Below the pieces are notes generated by a model. That model worked only from the letters and a program-made list of their open reading frames with translations. It was not told the origin of the DNA and did no database searches. From Legionella impletisoli (GTDB lineage Bacteria > Pseudomonadota > Gammaproteobacteria > Legionellales > Legionellaceae), in contig NZ_CAAAIA010000004.1 of the NCBI RefSeq assembly GCF_900639875.1, forward strand, positions 152,400 through 216,399: a DNA stretch of 64,000 nucleotides, in the 5' to 3' direction. Both the position numbers and the translations under genes were made by a program. This document shows positions 1 through 9,193 of the stretch, in pieces. Numbering within the stretch: the first letter of the stretch is position 1; each line of letters opens with the position of its first letter.

Positions 1-84
1 TTGGTATTACCACATATCCACCGCTCTGAGCATTCAGAGAAAATGCGACAAGAATACATTAATGAAATTGTACTGGTTATTTAA
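1..84 (+). CDS. C-terminal end of an unidentified protein
   Basis: An open frame enters from the left edge and ends with TAA at 82-84, eight bases before dut. Only about 27 residues are visible, ending [10 protein letters not shown]. In many gammaproteobacteria coaBC (dfp) precedes dut, so that is one possibility, but the fragment shows no motif that would confirm it. The short gap to dut suggests co-transcription. Confidence 0.45.
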   Translation: MVLPHIHRSEHSEKMRQEYINEIVLVI

Positions 85-92
85 GGAAAAAG

Positions 93-551
93 ATGGAAAA
101 AGCAATCCAATTAAAAATTCTCGATCCTCGTCTGGGGGATCAGTTTCCTTTGCCCTCTTATGCAACGCCTGGTTCTGCAGGTCTAGATTTAAGGGTTTGC
201 CTTAATGAGCCTTTACAAATTGCTGGGGGTGAGACCGTTTTATTACCCACGGGTTTAGCAATTTATATAGCTGATCCCAATTTGGCGGCGGTGATTTTAC
301 CGCGCTCTGGCTTAGGTCATAAACACGGGATTGTCCTAGGTAATTTAGTTGGTTTGATTGATTCTGATTATCAAGGGGAACTTAAAATCTCTTGTTGGAA
401 TCGCACGAAAGAACATTTTACTGTGAATCCAGGGGATCGTATTGCTCAACTTGTTTTTTTACCCGTAGTGCAAGCGGATTTTACTATCGTTGAATCCTTT
501 GATGAGAGCGCACGAGGTGTTGGCGGATTTGGCAGCTCGGGGAGGCAATAA
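93..551 (+). CDS. dut: dUTP diphosphatase (dUTPase)
   Basis: Hydrolyses dUTP to dUMP and pyrophosphate, keeping uracil out of DNA and supplying dUMP for thymidylate synthesis. It is a cytosolic homotrimer in known members. The 152 residues match the usual bacterial length and show the five dUTPase motifs in order: [10 protein letters not shown] (about 25-34), PRSGLG (about 70), [15 protein letters not shown] with the catalytic Asp (about 82-96), a GDRIAQLVF segment (about 113) and the Gly-rich C-terminal arm [10 protein letters not shown]. An AAGGAAAAAG ribosome-binding site precedes the ATG. The stop codon abuts the next start directly, so dut and the phosphohexomutase gene are very likely co-transcribed. 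Nothing unusual. Confidence 0.97.
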   Translation: MEKAIQLKILDPRLGDQFPLPSYATPGSAGLDLRVCLNEPLQIAGGETVLLPTGLAIYIADPNLAAVILPRSGLGHKHGIVLGNLVGLIDSDYQGELKISCWNRTKEHFTVNPGDRIAQLVFLPVVQADFTIVESFDESARGVGGFGSSGRQ

Positions 552-1949
552 GTGAACCATCGTTCTTATCAGCAAAAGCCTGTCTCCCGCAGTGTGTTTA
601 GAGCGTATGATATTCGCGGCATTATTGGTGAACGCCTGGATGAAGATGCTTTTTATAGTATTGGTAAGGCGATTAGTTGTCGTTTGCAGGGTTTAAACCG
701 CACCGGTCTTTTTTTAGGTCGTGATGGTCGTTTAACGAGTGATTCATTGGCGAAAGCATTAACCCAGGGATTACTAGATAGCGGTATGAATGTGTTTGAT
801 TTAGGCGTTGTTGCAACGCCTATGATGTATTTTGCGACTCATATTCATGAAATGGATTGTGGACTAATGGTTACAGGTAGTCACAATCCAGCTGATTATA
901 ACGGCATTAAAATGGTTTTAGCCGGCAAGACACTCTTAAATTCAGATATTGATCATCTCTATGAGTTAAATCAAACGTTGAGATCCATTGAAGGCCAAGG
1001 GCAATGCCATTCGTTTGAGATTACTTCTGATTATATCCAGCGTATTGTTGCGGATATCAAATTGCAAAGGCCTTTAAAAGTTGTTATTGATAGTGGTAAT
1101 GGTATGGCAGGCCCTATTGCTCCATTAATTCTTAAGCAGTTAGGCTGTGATGTGATTGAAATGTATTGTGATGTTGATGGTCGATTTCCTAACCACCATC
1201 CTGATCCAACCATTGAATCGAATTTAATTGATTTAAAAGCGGCAGTCCTTCAGCATAATGCTGATATCGGCTTGGCATTTGATGGGGATGCCGATCGTTT
1301 GGGCGTGATTACCAATAAAGGTGAGCTCATTTGGCCTGATCGTTTAATGATGCTCTATGCCAAAGATGTGTTAAGTCGGAATCCTGGCGCATCGGTCGTG
1401 TTTGATGTGAAATGTTCTAGCCATCTTATGCAATTTATAGAGCAAGCAGGAGGCGTTGCACGCATGTGCCCAACTGGACATTCTATTGTGAAATCCGTTA
1501 TGCGAGAAGAAAACGCGGTGCTTGCAGGTGAGATGAGTGGCCATCTCTTTTTTAAAGAGCGATGGTATGGTTTTGATGATGCCATTTACAGTGCTTGCCG
1601 TCTTTTAGAAATTTTAAGTCATTCGACGAAATCTGTTAGTGATCAATTCAAGGATATTCCAAACAGCGTAAATACTCCTGAAATTAAAATCCCTATTTCG
1701 GATGAACTTAAGTTTTTATTTATGCAGCGTCTTAGTGAGCAAGCAAAATTTCCTGATGCGCGCTTAATTGCAATCGATGGCTTAAGAGTGGAGTTTACCC
1801 ATGGCTGGGGTCTTATTCGAGCTTCAAATACAACTCCTTGTCTTGTGGCCCGCTTTGAGGCACAAGATGAATTAAGTTTGGCAAGCATTCAATCTTTATT
1901 TAAAGCCGAGCTTCATGCTCTAGATAGTAGTTTGGATATTCCTTTTTAA
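552..1949 (+). CDS. algC: Phosphomannomutase/phosphoglucomutase (AlgC/ManB type)
   Basis: Interconverts hexose 6-phosphate and hexose 1-phosphate, feeding nucleotide-sugar precursors for LPS and other glycans. The protein has 465 residues, normal for the alpha-D-phosphohexomutase family. Visible motifs in order: YDIRGIIG at the N-terminus, the catalytic phosphoserine loop TGSHNPADYNGIK (about 110), the metal loop DGDADRLG (about 232), the sugar-specificity loop GEMSGHLFF (about 315) and the C-terminal phosphate-binding RASNTTP segment (about 420). The start is GTG, directly after the dut stop, with GGGGAGG at 538-544 as ribosome-binding site. The substrate range (mannose, glucose or both) cannot be told from sequence alone; the AlgC-like dual enzyme is the usual case next to dut. 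Confidence 0.93.
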   Translation: MNHRSYQQKPVSRSVFRAYDIRGIIGERLDEDAFYSIGKAISCRLQGLNRTGLFLGRDGRLTSDSLAKALTQGLLDSGMNVFDLGVVATPMMYFATHIHEMDCGLMVTGSHNPADYNGIKMVLAGKTLLNSDIDHLYELNQTLRSIEGQGQCHSFEITSDYIQRIVADIKLQRPLKVVIDSGNGMAGPIAPLILKQLGCDVIEMYCDVDGRFPNHHPDPTIESNLIDLKAAVLQHNADIGLAFDGDADRLGVITNKGELIWPDRLMMLYAKDVLSRNPGASVVFDVKCSSHLMQFIEQAGGVARMCPTGHSIVKSVMREENAVLAGEMSGHLFFKERWYGFDDAIYSACRLLEILSHSTKSVSDQFKDIPNSVNTPEIKIPISDELKFLFMQRLSEQAKFPDARLIAIDGLRVEFTHGWGLIRASNTTPCLVARFEAQDELSLASIQSLFKAELHALDSSLDIPF

Positions 1950-2000
1950 AATATCAGTTTGGAGTTTAAACTAAATAATCTCAAAGGATCATAATTCTCG

Positions 2001-2663
2001 ATGTCTATTCGAATAATTTCATTTTTTTGTCTGATTGTATTGGCAACGAAATTATTCGCAGTACGGTCGTTAACCGGTACATGGGATGGAATGACGTTTA
2101 CTTTTGATGAAAATAAGCCTTTTTTTTATTATCTTGAAGCGGAAGGGCGTTTTTACAATCGTTCAGAAGTGGATGCAGCATTAGCTCGGGTTGCTGTAGG
2201 ACATACTATAAAGCATTTCAAGCTTTGGTTAGGATATGATTATTTTCAATCATTGGATAGTAGAAGAAGAACGATTCAAGCAGTATGGCAACAACTATTC
2301 ATTACTTTAGTGAACTCCAATTCTTTAGAGTGGACATATTATTCTCGTTTTGAAGAACGTTTTTTTTCATTAGAACCTGGTACGGCCTATCGAAATCGAA
2401 ACCAAAGCACGCTTATTCTAAAAAACTTTTTTCCAAATCAGATCTCTCCTCTGTTGACAGGCGAGCTATTTGTAAATGTAAATCACCCTACCTGGGTCTC
2501 TAGAAAAACAATCAGCCAAACGAGATATTTCATCGGAGTGCAAAAGCCAATCACTGAATCGGTCATGCTGGCATTGGGATATTTGAATGTCAATGTGTTT
2601 CGAAACCATGAAACGGTCCGTGAAAACATAGCGCGGATCCGGTTTGCTGTAAACTTTGAGTGA
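2001..2663 (+). CDS. DUF2490-type outer-membrane protein
   Basis: A 220-residue protein with an N-terminal hydrophobic signal peptide (about residues 1-20, ending near LFA). Its body alternates aromatic and polar residues as in a small outer-membrane beta-barrel. The pattern of short strands with charged turns (for example FYYLEAEGRFYN, WLGYDYF, WTYYSRFEERF) fits the DUF2490 family, whose biochemical role is unknown. Family members are predicted envelope proteins. The gene follows the phosphohexomutase gene after about 50 bases; an AAAGGA lies rather far (about 12 bases) from the ATG. It converges on the TPR-methyltransferase gene with only six bases between the stops. Confidence 0.7.
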   Translation: MSIRIISFFCLIVLATKLFAVRSLTGTWDGMTFTFDENKPFFYYLEAEGRFYNRSEVDAALARVAVGHTIKHFKLWLGYDYFQSLDSRRRTIQAVWQQLFITLVNSNSLEWTYYSRFEERFFSLEPGTAYRNRNQSTLILKNFFPNQISPLLTGELFVNVNHPTWVSRKTISQTRYFIGVQKPITESVMLALGYLNVNVFRNHETVRENIARIRFAVNFE

Positions 2664-2669
2664 GCCTTT

Positions 2670-4379
2670 CTACGGTGGGTTTAAGGTATGTTGGGCAACG
2701 TATAGCATGATGCTCAACGGTTCATTATCTTGTTTTCGTCCCGTGATTTTTTCCTGTCGTATGAGGTTTAAATTCAATTCCTTACAAAGGGAATGAATAT
2801 AATCAGAACTATGGCTAAAGCGCGCTGACGGTTGTAATTTCCAAGCCTTATCATCGGAAATCTCTGAACTAAACACAAATAACCCATTGGGAGTGAGTCG
2901 CTTGCAAAGTGCAGAAAAAAACGGTTTTAAATCGCCAAAATAGGGTACGAGATCCGCTGCCACAGCTAAATCAAAGTGTTTTCGTGTGGTTTCTAAAAAT
3001 GTGATCACATCGGATTCAATTAACTCATCATACAATCCTTTTTCTTTAGCTTGCACAAGCATTTTGGTTGACAGGTCAACGCCAGTTAAATGCTGGCTAA
3101 TTTCTCGTAGAACCACGCCACTTAACCCAGTTCCACAACCTAAATCTAAAGTATCTTGCACTTGAATGACAGGCAATTGATGCAAGATTTTTGCAATATG
3201 CTCTGGGAGTGCATAATTTAAAACGCCTTTCATATGTTGATCGTAATAAAGTGCATAATTATTAAATAAATTGCTGATGTATTCGAGGCTCACGGAGGTT
3301 TCTGTCTCATCTTGATTGAGAGCATGAAGCATAAATTTCGTTGCAGAATCATTGGGCTTAACTTTGAGTGCTTTATTTAAATATTTAATGGCTTCTTCTC
3401 GCTCTTCCAATCGGATATAAATTGCTGCCAGGTTGTTAAGCGCTGCAAAATGATTGGGTTCAAGGAATAATAATTTTTCAAAGAGATTTAAAGCCTCTGG
3501 TAAATGACCCAAAGCCATTTGGGCAACACCACTATTATAAAGATACTCGATATGATTTGGGTCTTTCTTCAATAATACATCGTAATGCATGAGGGCATTT
3601 TCAAATCGGTCGTAGTGCATGAAGGTCGCGGCTAAATTATTGCGCGCTTCAGTGTGGTCATTATCATACGCTAAGGCTTTGGTGAAATAATCAATCGCGC
3701 CTTGTCCTTGATCTTCTTTTAATGCAATCACACCAAGATTAGTCAAGGCTTCAACGTGCTCGTTATTGAGTCTAAGAACTTCTTGAAATGCATTTTTTGC
3801 GGCTTCTAGCTGATTATTATTTAAGTACAAAACGCCGAGATAAAAATGAGCTTCCAAATGGTCAGGATTTAATGCCAAAACGTTTTTAAACTGAGTTTCA
3901 GCGGCCTTTAAATTTTTAAGCTGCAATAGCAACAAGCCAAGATTATGATGTATGGGTGCAGAATCGGGTTGAGCGTGGATGGCTTTATGATAGTATTGCA
4001 AGGCTTTTTGATGCTCGCCTTGGATGGCATACACTGCGGCGAGATTATTGTGTGCTTGAGCATAGCTAGGATTAAGATCAATCGCGGCTTGATAGGCTTC
4101 AATAGCGCGCTCATATTCTTTAGAATATTTGTAGGCATTCGCTAGATTATTATACAAACTCGCTTCTTTAGGCTTAATTTCTATCGCTTGATTAAAATAA
4201 TAAATCGCTTGTTTCATATCGCCAAGTTGTGCGTAACAAAGCCCCATAAAATGCAGCGCATCGGCGTAGTTGGGCTTTATCCTCAAGACTTCCTGATATA
4301 ATTTAATCGCCTCAGCCAGTTGATTTTGCTGTTGTTTTTTATAGGCTTCATCGAATAATTGGTGATGGTTTTTTTTCAT
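2670..4379 (-). CDS. TPR-repeat protein with C-terminal class I methyltransferase domain
   Basis: About 569 residues. Residues 1 to about 350 are roughly ten tandem tetratricopeptide repeats (recurrent A-x-x-x-L/Y-x-x-A pattern, many ending in NP-x-x or KPN), a protein-binding solenoid. Residues about 390-560 carry a class I SAM-dependent methyltransferase fold: motif I LDLGCGTGLSG, an acidic GVDLS after strand 2, and a post-I DLAVAADLVPYFG segment. Bacterial TPR-methyltransferases of this layout occur with glycan or lipid modification, but the substrate here cannot be told. I placed the start at the ATG at 4379 (KKNHHQLFDEAY) rather than 4427, because the longer version would only read out-of-frame rdgB sequence. 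It lies 13 bases after rdgB and is probably in its operon. Confidence 0.85.
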   Translation of the reverse strand: MKKNHHQLFDEAYKKQQQNQLAEAIKLYQEVLRIKPNYADALHFMGLCYAQLGDMKQAIYYFNQAIEIKPKEASLYNNLANAYKYSKEYERAIEAYQAAIDLNPSYAQAHNNLAAVYAIQGEHQKALQYYHKAIHAQPDSAPIHHNLGLLLLQLKNLKAAETQFKNVLALNPDHLEAHFYLGVLYLNNNQLEAAKNAFQEVLRLNNEHVEALTNLGVIALKEDQGQGAIDYFTKALAYDNDHTEARNNLAATFMHYDRFENALMHYDVLLKKDPNHIEYLYNSGVAQMALGHLPEALNLFEKLLFLEPNHFAALNNLAAIYIRLEEREEAIKYLNKALKVKPNDSATKFMLHALNQDETETSVSLEYISNLFNNYALYYDQHMKGVLNYALPEHIAKILHQLPVIQVQDTLDLGCGTGLSGVVLREISQHLTGVDLSTKMLVQAKEKGLYDELIESDVITFLETTRKHFDLAVAADLVPYFGDLKPFFSALCKRLTPNGLFVFSSEISDDKAWKLQPSARFSHSSDYIHSLCKELNLNLIRQEKITGRKQDNEPLSIMLYVAQHTLNPP

Positions 4380-4392
4380 TTGATAAACGTCG

Positions 4393-4983
4393 TTACTGAT
4401 AATCAAGCATTCCTTGCAACAATGCATTTAACGCCTGTGCCCGATGACTAATTTGATTTTTTATGTCTTTTGAAAGTTCTGCAACCGTTGCCCCATAGCT
4501 AGGTAAGAAAAAAATGGGATCGTATCCAAACCCACTAGAGCCTTTCGGCTCATCCAAGATGACTCCTTCAAGTTTTCCTGTAGCAACGATAGGAGTTGGA
4601 TCATCTGCATGTTCTACTAATACCATAGCACAATAAAAGTAAGCCTGGCGTTCGTACTCTGGAACGTGTTTTAACTTATTCAGCAGCATTTGGACATTAT
4701 CCTCATCGCTTGCATTAGGACCAGCGAAGCGTGCTGAGTATATACCAGGCTCCCCATTAAGCGCGGGTACTACTAATCCGGAATCATCAGCTAAAGAGGG
4801 TTTGCCTGTTTGACGGCTGGCATGTCGCGCTTTGAGAATTGCGTTTTCGATAAAACTTAATCCAGTTTCTTCGGCCTCTGAAATGCCTAAGGAGTGCTGA
4901 GGAATACACTGAATAGGCGCCAACAACGCTTCTAATTCTTTAATTTTTCCAGAATTGTTCGTGGCAAGAATAATTTCTTTCAT
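4393..4983 (-). CDS. rdgB: XTP/dITP diphosphatase (RdgB/HAM1 family)
   Basis: Non-canonical purine NTP pyrophosphatase that hydrolyses dITP, XTP and ITP to monophosphates and pyrophosphate, cleaning the nucleotide pool. The 196 residues match the family length. Hallmarks: N-terminal [36 protein letters not shown] with the catalytic acidic residues, SARFAG, and the C-terminal [11 protein letters not shown] and [10 protein letters not shown] blocks. An AGAGGCTCAT ribosome-binding region precedes the ATG. Together with dut this gives the left part of the window a nucleotide-sanitising character. Confidence 0.96.
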   Translation of the reverse strand: MKEIILATNNSGKIKELEALLAPIQCIPQHSLGISEAEETGLSFIENAILKARHASRQTGKPSLADDSGLVVPALNGEPGIYSARFAGPNASDEDNVQMLLNKLKHVPEYERQAYFYCAMVLVEHADDPTPIVATGKLEGVILDEPKGSSGFGYDPIFFLPSYGATVAELSKDIKNQISHRAQALNALLQGMLDYQ

Positions 4984-5085
4984 ATGAGCCTCTTTTTTTA
5001 ATTTGATTGTACCGTTATTTAATCTTTCCTGCCTTAGTAAAGGTGAGTTCTATAAGTCATAAATGACTTTTCTGTCGAACTTACG

Positions 5086-8000
5086 TTAGATAGATTGAGA
5101 GCGATTAAGTTTTTGTAACTCTAGGATAGCTTTGGTGCTGCTTATTCTTCCATTCGCTAAATCGTCATAAATTTGATCGGCTATTCTTCGTCGTTGCAGG
5201 CCTTTATAGATATCGAACACCCTCGTTATTGCAGATTTTAATGCCGCTCGCCAATGTGTTTTTGACTCAGTTTGGATTTGTTGTTTAATTTCATTCATGG
5301 AGTGTTCAAGCCTAGCTAAAATCGCTGTAATTTTCATTTGATACCATTCCTTTTGAGCAATAGGTCTTTCTTTCAAATTTTTTAAAGTGCCGTGAACGTA
5401 CTCGTCGCAAAGCAGGTTAAACTCATCAAACTCACTTAATATGTCTAGACCCTCTTTAATTAAGGCTGCATTTTTTTGCTTCGTTTTTTCACACGCCTCA
5501 TAGCACGTTTCCCACGTCAGCCAATCTCTCACCACTTCAAGCCCAGGTCCTTTTATATTTTGAATTCCAACAATCGTATTTTTATAGCCGGGCGGAGTTA
5601 ATTGCTGAATTTCAAAATGAATGTAATCTCCGCTGGCATCCAAGCGCTCAATGATGAAAATCTTATTAAAAAACCATTCGCGCATAAGGTTTTTAAACGT
5701 TTGGTTTAAAGTTTTATGCTCGCTTTTATTGGCATGGTTTACTTTATCTAGAAATGATTCAAATTGGTGATAATGATTTAAGTTTCGTTGATGCGTTTTT
5801 AAAATGGCATCATGCCAAGGCTTAAAATCCGATTCGTTTAGTACCTGGCTTAATTGCTCTATAGAATCCCATGATTTGAGAAATATGGTATACTTGGCGT
5901 TAGGATTTATCCCGTTTAACATGGCTTGTAGTCGTTTTTTTACCGTTTCTTTTTCATAAGCGATGCGCATTCTTTTGGCGTATTGAATCGCGTATTCTTC
6001 AGCGGATTGGGTCGTCTTATCTGGCCATAAATTGATATTTGATTCATAATCGTTCCAAGCTTTATCAAGATATCCTTGTAAGCCACGAATATTGGATCCT
6101 ACTAAGATATGTTGATCAACGTTTAAATCTTCAACTATCATTTCAGCAAAAACTTGCGAGCGATTGACCCTGTCCGCGCGGTTATTCACTAAGGTTGTTA
6201 ACCATTCATCCGGGTGTTGGTAAGGATCGTGTTGATGAAGATTTAATTTCTCCCAACTCTTTAAACAGCCATACCGCTCATTTGCAGACATGGCATTCAC
6301 AAAGATTAAAGTGCGCGAATCCATTGGAGCCGGTGGAAAGACTTTGAAAGCACCAATATCTGGATGCAGACGATCGGTAAAGGCTTTTAATGCAAACGAG
6401 GGTTCAATACCAAGAATTTCTCCCAGTTTAAGAACCAAAGCAACATTGACAGGATGTTCTTCATAAGGAAAGCGTTCGAGAATGTCGGGTGTTACGAAGC
6501 CTGCATTTATCCAGTCCACGGTAATTAAATCGGTATTTAATTGTTTCGCGCCTTCAGCCAGTATGGGCAACATTTCTTGTTCGCTGGTAATGAGTTTCGA
6601 GCCTGGGTTAATGAAATAGGTCATGGATTCGGCAACATTAATGCCCGCTGGTCCTTGAATATCTTCATGGTCTGGATAAGTATTCGTAATAGTTGAGAGA
6701 TCATCTTTGGTCCATTGTCGCTGCAAAATTTCGATATACGTCGGAGTGAGACCCATGCATTCCCAGAGAAAAATATCAACATCCATTTTTCTGGCGAGGG
6801 TTAAGAGTTTGACTTGCTCCCAAATGGAGGCTTTTTCGTAAGGACGAAACAGGTTAAATTCATGGGTTCGGCTTAGAACGGAGCCATGTAAAAACATGGC
6901 TTCCGATCCCGTTGTTTTACTCAGCACATTGTATCCTAAGGCGCTAAGCATTGCGGCTTTCATTCGCTCAACGCCAGATTTACCACGCGTACCATACCCC
7001 CCAATGATTAAAGGAATATTTTTTCGAAAGCGATGGACTCGCCAGTTCGTATAAAAAAGGCGCCCAATAAAGTAAGTTAAAACTACTAAAGAAAAGAGAA
7101 ATAATTCGGTGAGCGTATTGCTGTAGGCTGTAAAAAAATAGTTTTGAAACTCATCCCATTGATTCAGTATGGGAGTAAAAGATACTCCGGTGAAAAAACG
7201 GGTGACGGTTTCGTCTGATGATTTTCCCTTATACGCTTTAAACTTGATTTTAAATCCCAAAAGTCGAAAAGCTGCTAAATAACGCTTCGGTCCAAAAGAG
7301 CTCGATTCTTGCCAATTTCTGAAACGAGCGAATTGCGAAAATTTAAGATTCAATTGCCATGCTGCCCAAAGGCGTTTTAATGGATTTTTAGGCGGTCTAA
7401 TTTCCGTAATGCCTTCGCTGGTGAAGAGTTTAATTAGTTTGTCCTGCTCCAGACTGCTTAAAATATCATCCATTAAAGGCAAATAAGGACGATAGCCGCC
7501 TTCTTCATCAATGACTAAAGGTTCACCTGGTACGTTAGTTTTAGTAACTTCAGCAAGAATAGCAGAAGGCGCTCGAATCGTTCCTCTGGAGATTCGAGCA
7601 CTCGTGTAGGGAAATCCTTGCCGCTTATTAGACGAGGGGTGAGATAATTCATACAACAATCGCCAAAGACGAAATCCAAATAAAGACCCTCGAGTTAATT
7701 TAATACGAAATCGTCTAGGTTCTAAATAGAGTCCAAAATCGGTTATAGACATCACGGCCATGACTCGTCCGAGAAGATCAAGGTCCGTTTCTTTGAGTAA
7801 GGATTTGGGAAGCGTTGTTGTTTGGCCTGGCTTAAGCTTCTCAATAATATTTTTTAATCGCTCTCCAAGTACTTGCGCTCCCTGGCACTGTTGATACCAA
7901 AGAACTTCCATGGCTTGTGCAGCCCAACGACGTAGTTTGATAGATTGAGCCTCTAAGTGCTTTTTGTTTAGGCAAGGATTAAACTGGTCGAACCAAGTTT

Positions 8001-9189
8001 GAGCGGAATCAGAAGTTACTTTGATTAAGCGCTCATGAGCGTTCACAATGACTTTAAATGTGACTCTCAGTACAAATTCGTCTTCTTCACGACTAAAAAC
8101 ATTTTTGAGTAGCCTTACCAAGGGGGAAAATAAGTCTCGATTCGATACCAAGTCTAAACTATTAAAAATCGCCATGGCACGAACCGTAGCCATGTCGTCC
8201 TTTAAAGCAAGTTGATTTAAAAGTCTGATAAGGATCTCATTGGGCAATTGAGTATAATGTTTTGCCAAGGTTTGTCGCACATAAGGGCTTTTATCCTTTA
8301 ACACTACAGGGATTAATTCATTGAGTGTTTCACCAGAAGCATTGCGACACAAAAGACTCACGGCATGACTACGAACAAAAAAGTCATCCCCTGCGTTAGG
8401 ATGGTTAAGACGCTTGCCAATTAAATCCAATAACGCTTTAGGTGAGCTGTATTCTATCAAACTCATGGCCTCACATTGAACCCAAGTGCCTTTCTCAGGA
8501 TCAAATGCAGCCCGCAAAATTGAAAACCGCATGGCGTGTGAGATAAATGTTTCACGGTAAGAAGAGGGCAAACAGGCCATAATGTTTTTAATGGCTTGTA
8601 ATGCATTCACCACAACACGTTCATTCCCATCATATCTTAATAACGTACTAAGTGTTTCACTCAAATTTACTTCTGGCCAATGGTTGGCGAATTTTTTTTC
8701 GTGGAGCGATTGCAAAAGCGCTTTGGTGAGTGGTTCTAATCTTTGTAGGCAAAGAATGATTTGTAGCTCTAGTTTGGAGCGTTGTTTTTTATAACGCTCC
8801 ACCATGGCTTCTTTATCCAGCCATCGCCCTAAGGCTTGGCGATCGTTTTTAAGATCTTTATCTGAAGCGCCTAGTTTTCGAGAAAAATTTAAGAGTAATA
8901 ATTTTTTTTCTTCATCCGTCACCGCTTTTTGGTAAAGCAATTCAAATTGATCATGTGTACGACTTAGGATAGTGATTTTGTTTAAAGAGGTTTTGATCTG
9001 AGTGATAAAAAAGCTCAGTAAACTTGAATCCCAGTTTATTAATTGTCGTTCATCCGAGGGTAATTGGCTGAGTCGCTTGTTTTCCTTTTTTAAGAATGCC
9101 TCAATCATGGGTTGAAGCCTTTGCTTATCGATTTTAGATAAATAAGGACTCTTAGAGTGTTCCATTCGTTCCATGAGTTCTTTTTGCAT
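5086..9189 (-). CDS. capB: Giant CapB/PgsB-like poly-gamma-glutamate synthase (Mur-ligase fold)
   Basis: CapB/PgsB enzymes are ATP-dependent amide ligases that form poly-gamma-glutamate at the inner membrane. Around residues 690-970 this protein matches that family: a membrane helix (LFLFSLVVLTYFIGRLF), the ATP loop GGYGTRGKSG (about 728), TKTTGSEAM, ECMGLTP, the Mur-ligase-like ITNTYPDHEDIQGP (about 838) and FVNAMSANERYG (about 968). Family proteins usually have about 400 residues; this one has about 1367. Residues about 180-420 look like HEAT-type helical repeats, and about 350 helical residues follow the ligase. The ATG at 9189 is preferred over 9345: it sits four bases after the upstream stop, while the longer form would overlap that gene by about 150 bases. 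It is the last gene of the operon. Polymer identity (glutamate or another amide-linked amino acid) is inferred. Confidence 0.85.
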   Translation of the reverse strand: MQKELMERMEHSKSPYLSKIDKQRLQPMIEAFLKKENKRLSQLPSDERQLINWDSSLLSFFITQIKTSLNKITILSRTHDQFELLYQKAVTDEEKKLLLLNFSRKLGASDKDLKNDRQALGRWLDKEAMVERYKKQRSKLELQIILCLQRLEPLTKALLQSLHEKKFANHWPEVNLSETLSTLLRYDGNERVVVNALQAIKNIMACLPSSYRETFISHAMRFSILRAAFDPEKGTWVQCEAMSLIEYSSPKALLDLIGKRLNHPNAGDDFFVRSHAVSLLCRNASGETLNELIPVVLKDKSPYVRQTLAKHYTQLPNEILIRLLNQLALKDDMATVRAMAIFNSLDLVSNRDLFSPLVRLLKNVFSREEDEFVLRVTFKVIVNAHERLIKVTSDSAQTWFDQFNPCLNKKHLEAQSIKLRRWAAQAMEVLWYQQCQGAQVLGERLKNIIEKLKPGQTTTLPKSLLKETDLDLLGRVMAVMSITDFGLYLEPRRFRIKLTRGSLFGFRLWRLLYELSHPSSNKRQGFPYTSARISRGTIRAPSAILAEVTKTNVPGEPLVIDEEGGYRPYLPLMDDILSSLEQDKLIKLFTSEGITEIRPPKNPLKRLWAAWQLNLKFSQFARFRNWQESSSFGPKRYLAAFRLLGFKIKFKAYKGKSSDETVTRFFTGVSFTPILNQWDEFQNYFFTAYSNTLTELFLFSLVVLTYFIGRLFYTNWRVHRFRKNIPLIIGGYGTRGKSGVERMKAAMLSALGYNVLSKTTGSEAMFLHGSVLSRTHEFNLFRPYEKASIWEQVKLLTLARKMDVDIFLWECMGLTPTYIEILQRQWTKDDLSTITNTYPDHEDIQGPAGINVAESMTYFINPGSKLITSEQEMLPILAEGAKQLNTDLITVDWINAGFVTPDILERFPYEEHPVNVALVLKLGEILGIEPSFALKAFTDRLHPDIGAFKVFPPAPMDSRTLIFVNAMSANERYGCLKSWEKLNLHQHDPYQHPDEWLTTLVNNRADRVNRSQVFAEMIVEDLNVDQHILVGSNIRGLQGYLDKAWNDYESNINLWPDKTTQSAEEYAIQYAKRMRIAYEKETVKKRLQAMLNGINPNAKYTIFLKSWDSIEQLSQVLNESDFKPWHDAILKTHQRNLNHYHQFESFLDKVNHANKSEHKTLNQTFKNLMREWFFNKIFIIERLDASGDYIHFEIQQLTPPGYKNTIVGIQNIKGPGLEVVRDWLTWETCYEACEKTKQKNAALIKEGLDILSEFDEFNLLCDEYVHGTLKNLKERPIAQKEWYQMKITAILARLEHSMNEIKQQIQTESKTHWRAALKSAITRVFDIYKGLQRRRIADQIYDDLANGRISSTKAILELQKLNRSQSI

Positions 9190-9193
9190 CGGT

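Noticed and set aside
4380..4427. Longer N-terminus for the TPR-methyltransferase (16 extra residues)
   Set aside because: The extra part is out-of-frame rdgB coding sequence, and the TPR pattern begins directly after the ATG at 4379.
5054..5069. AAGTCAT-AA-ATGACTT palindrome after the CapB-like gene as terminator
   Set aside because: AT-rich, two-base loop, and no T-run on the minus strand side; too weak to call.
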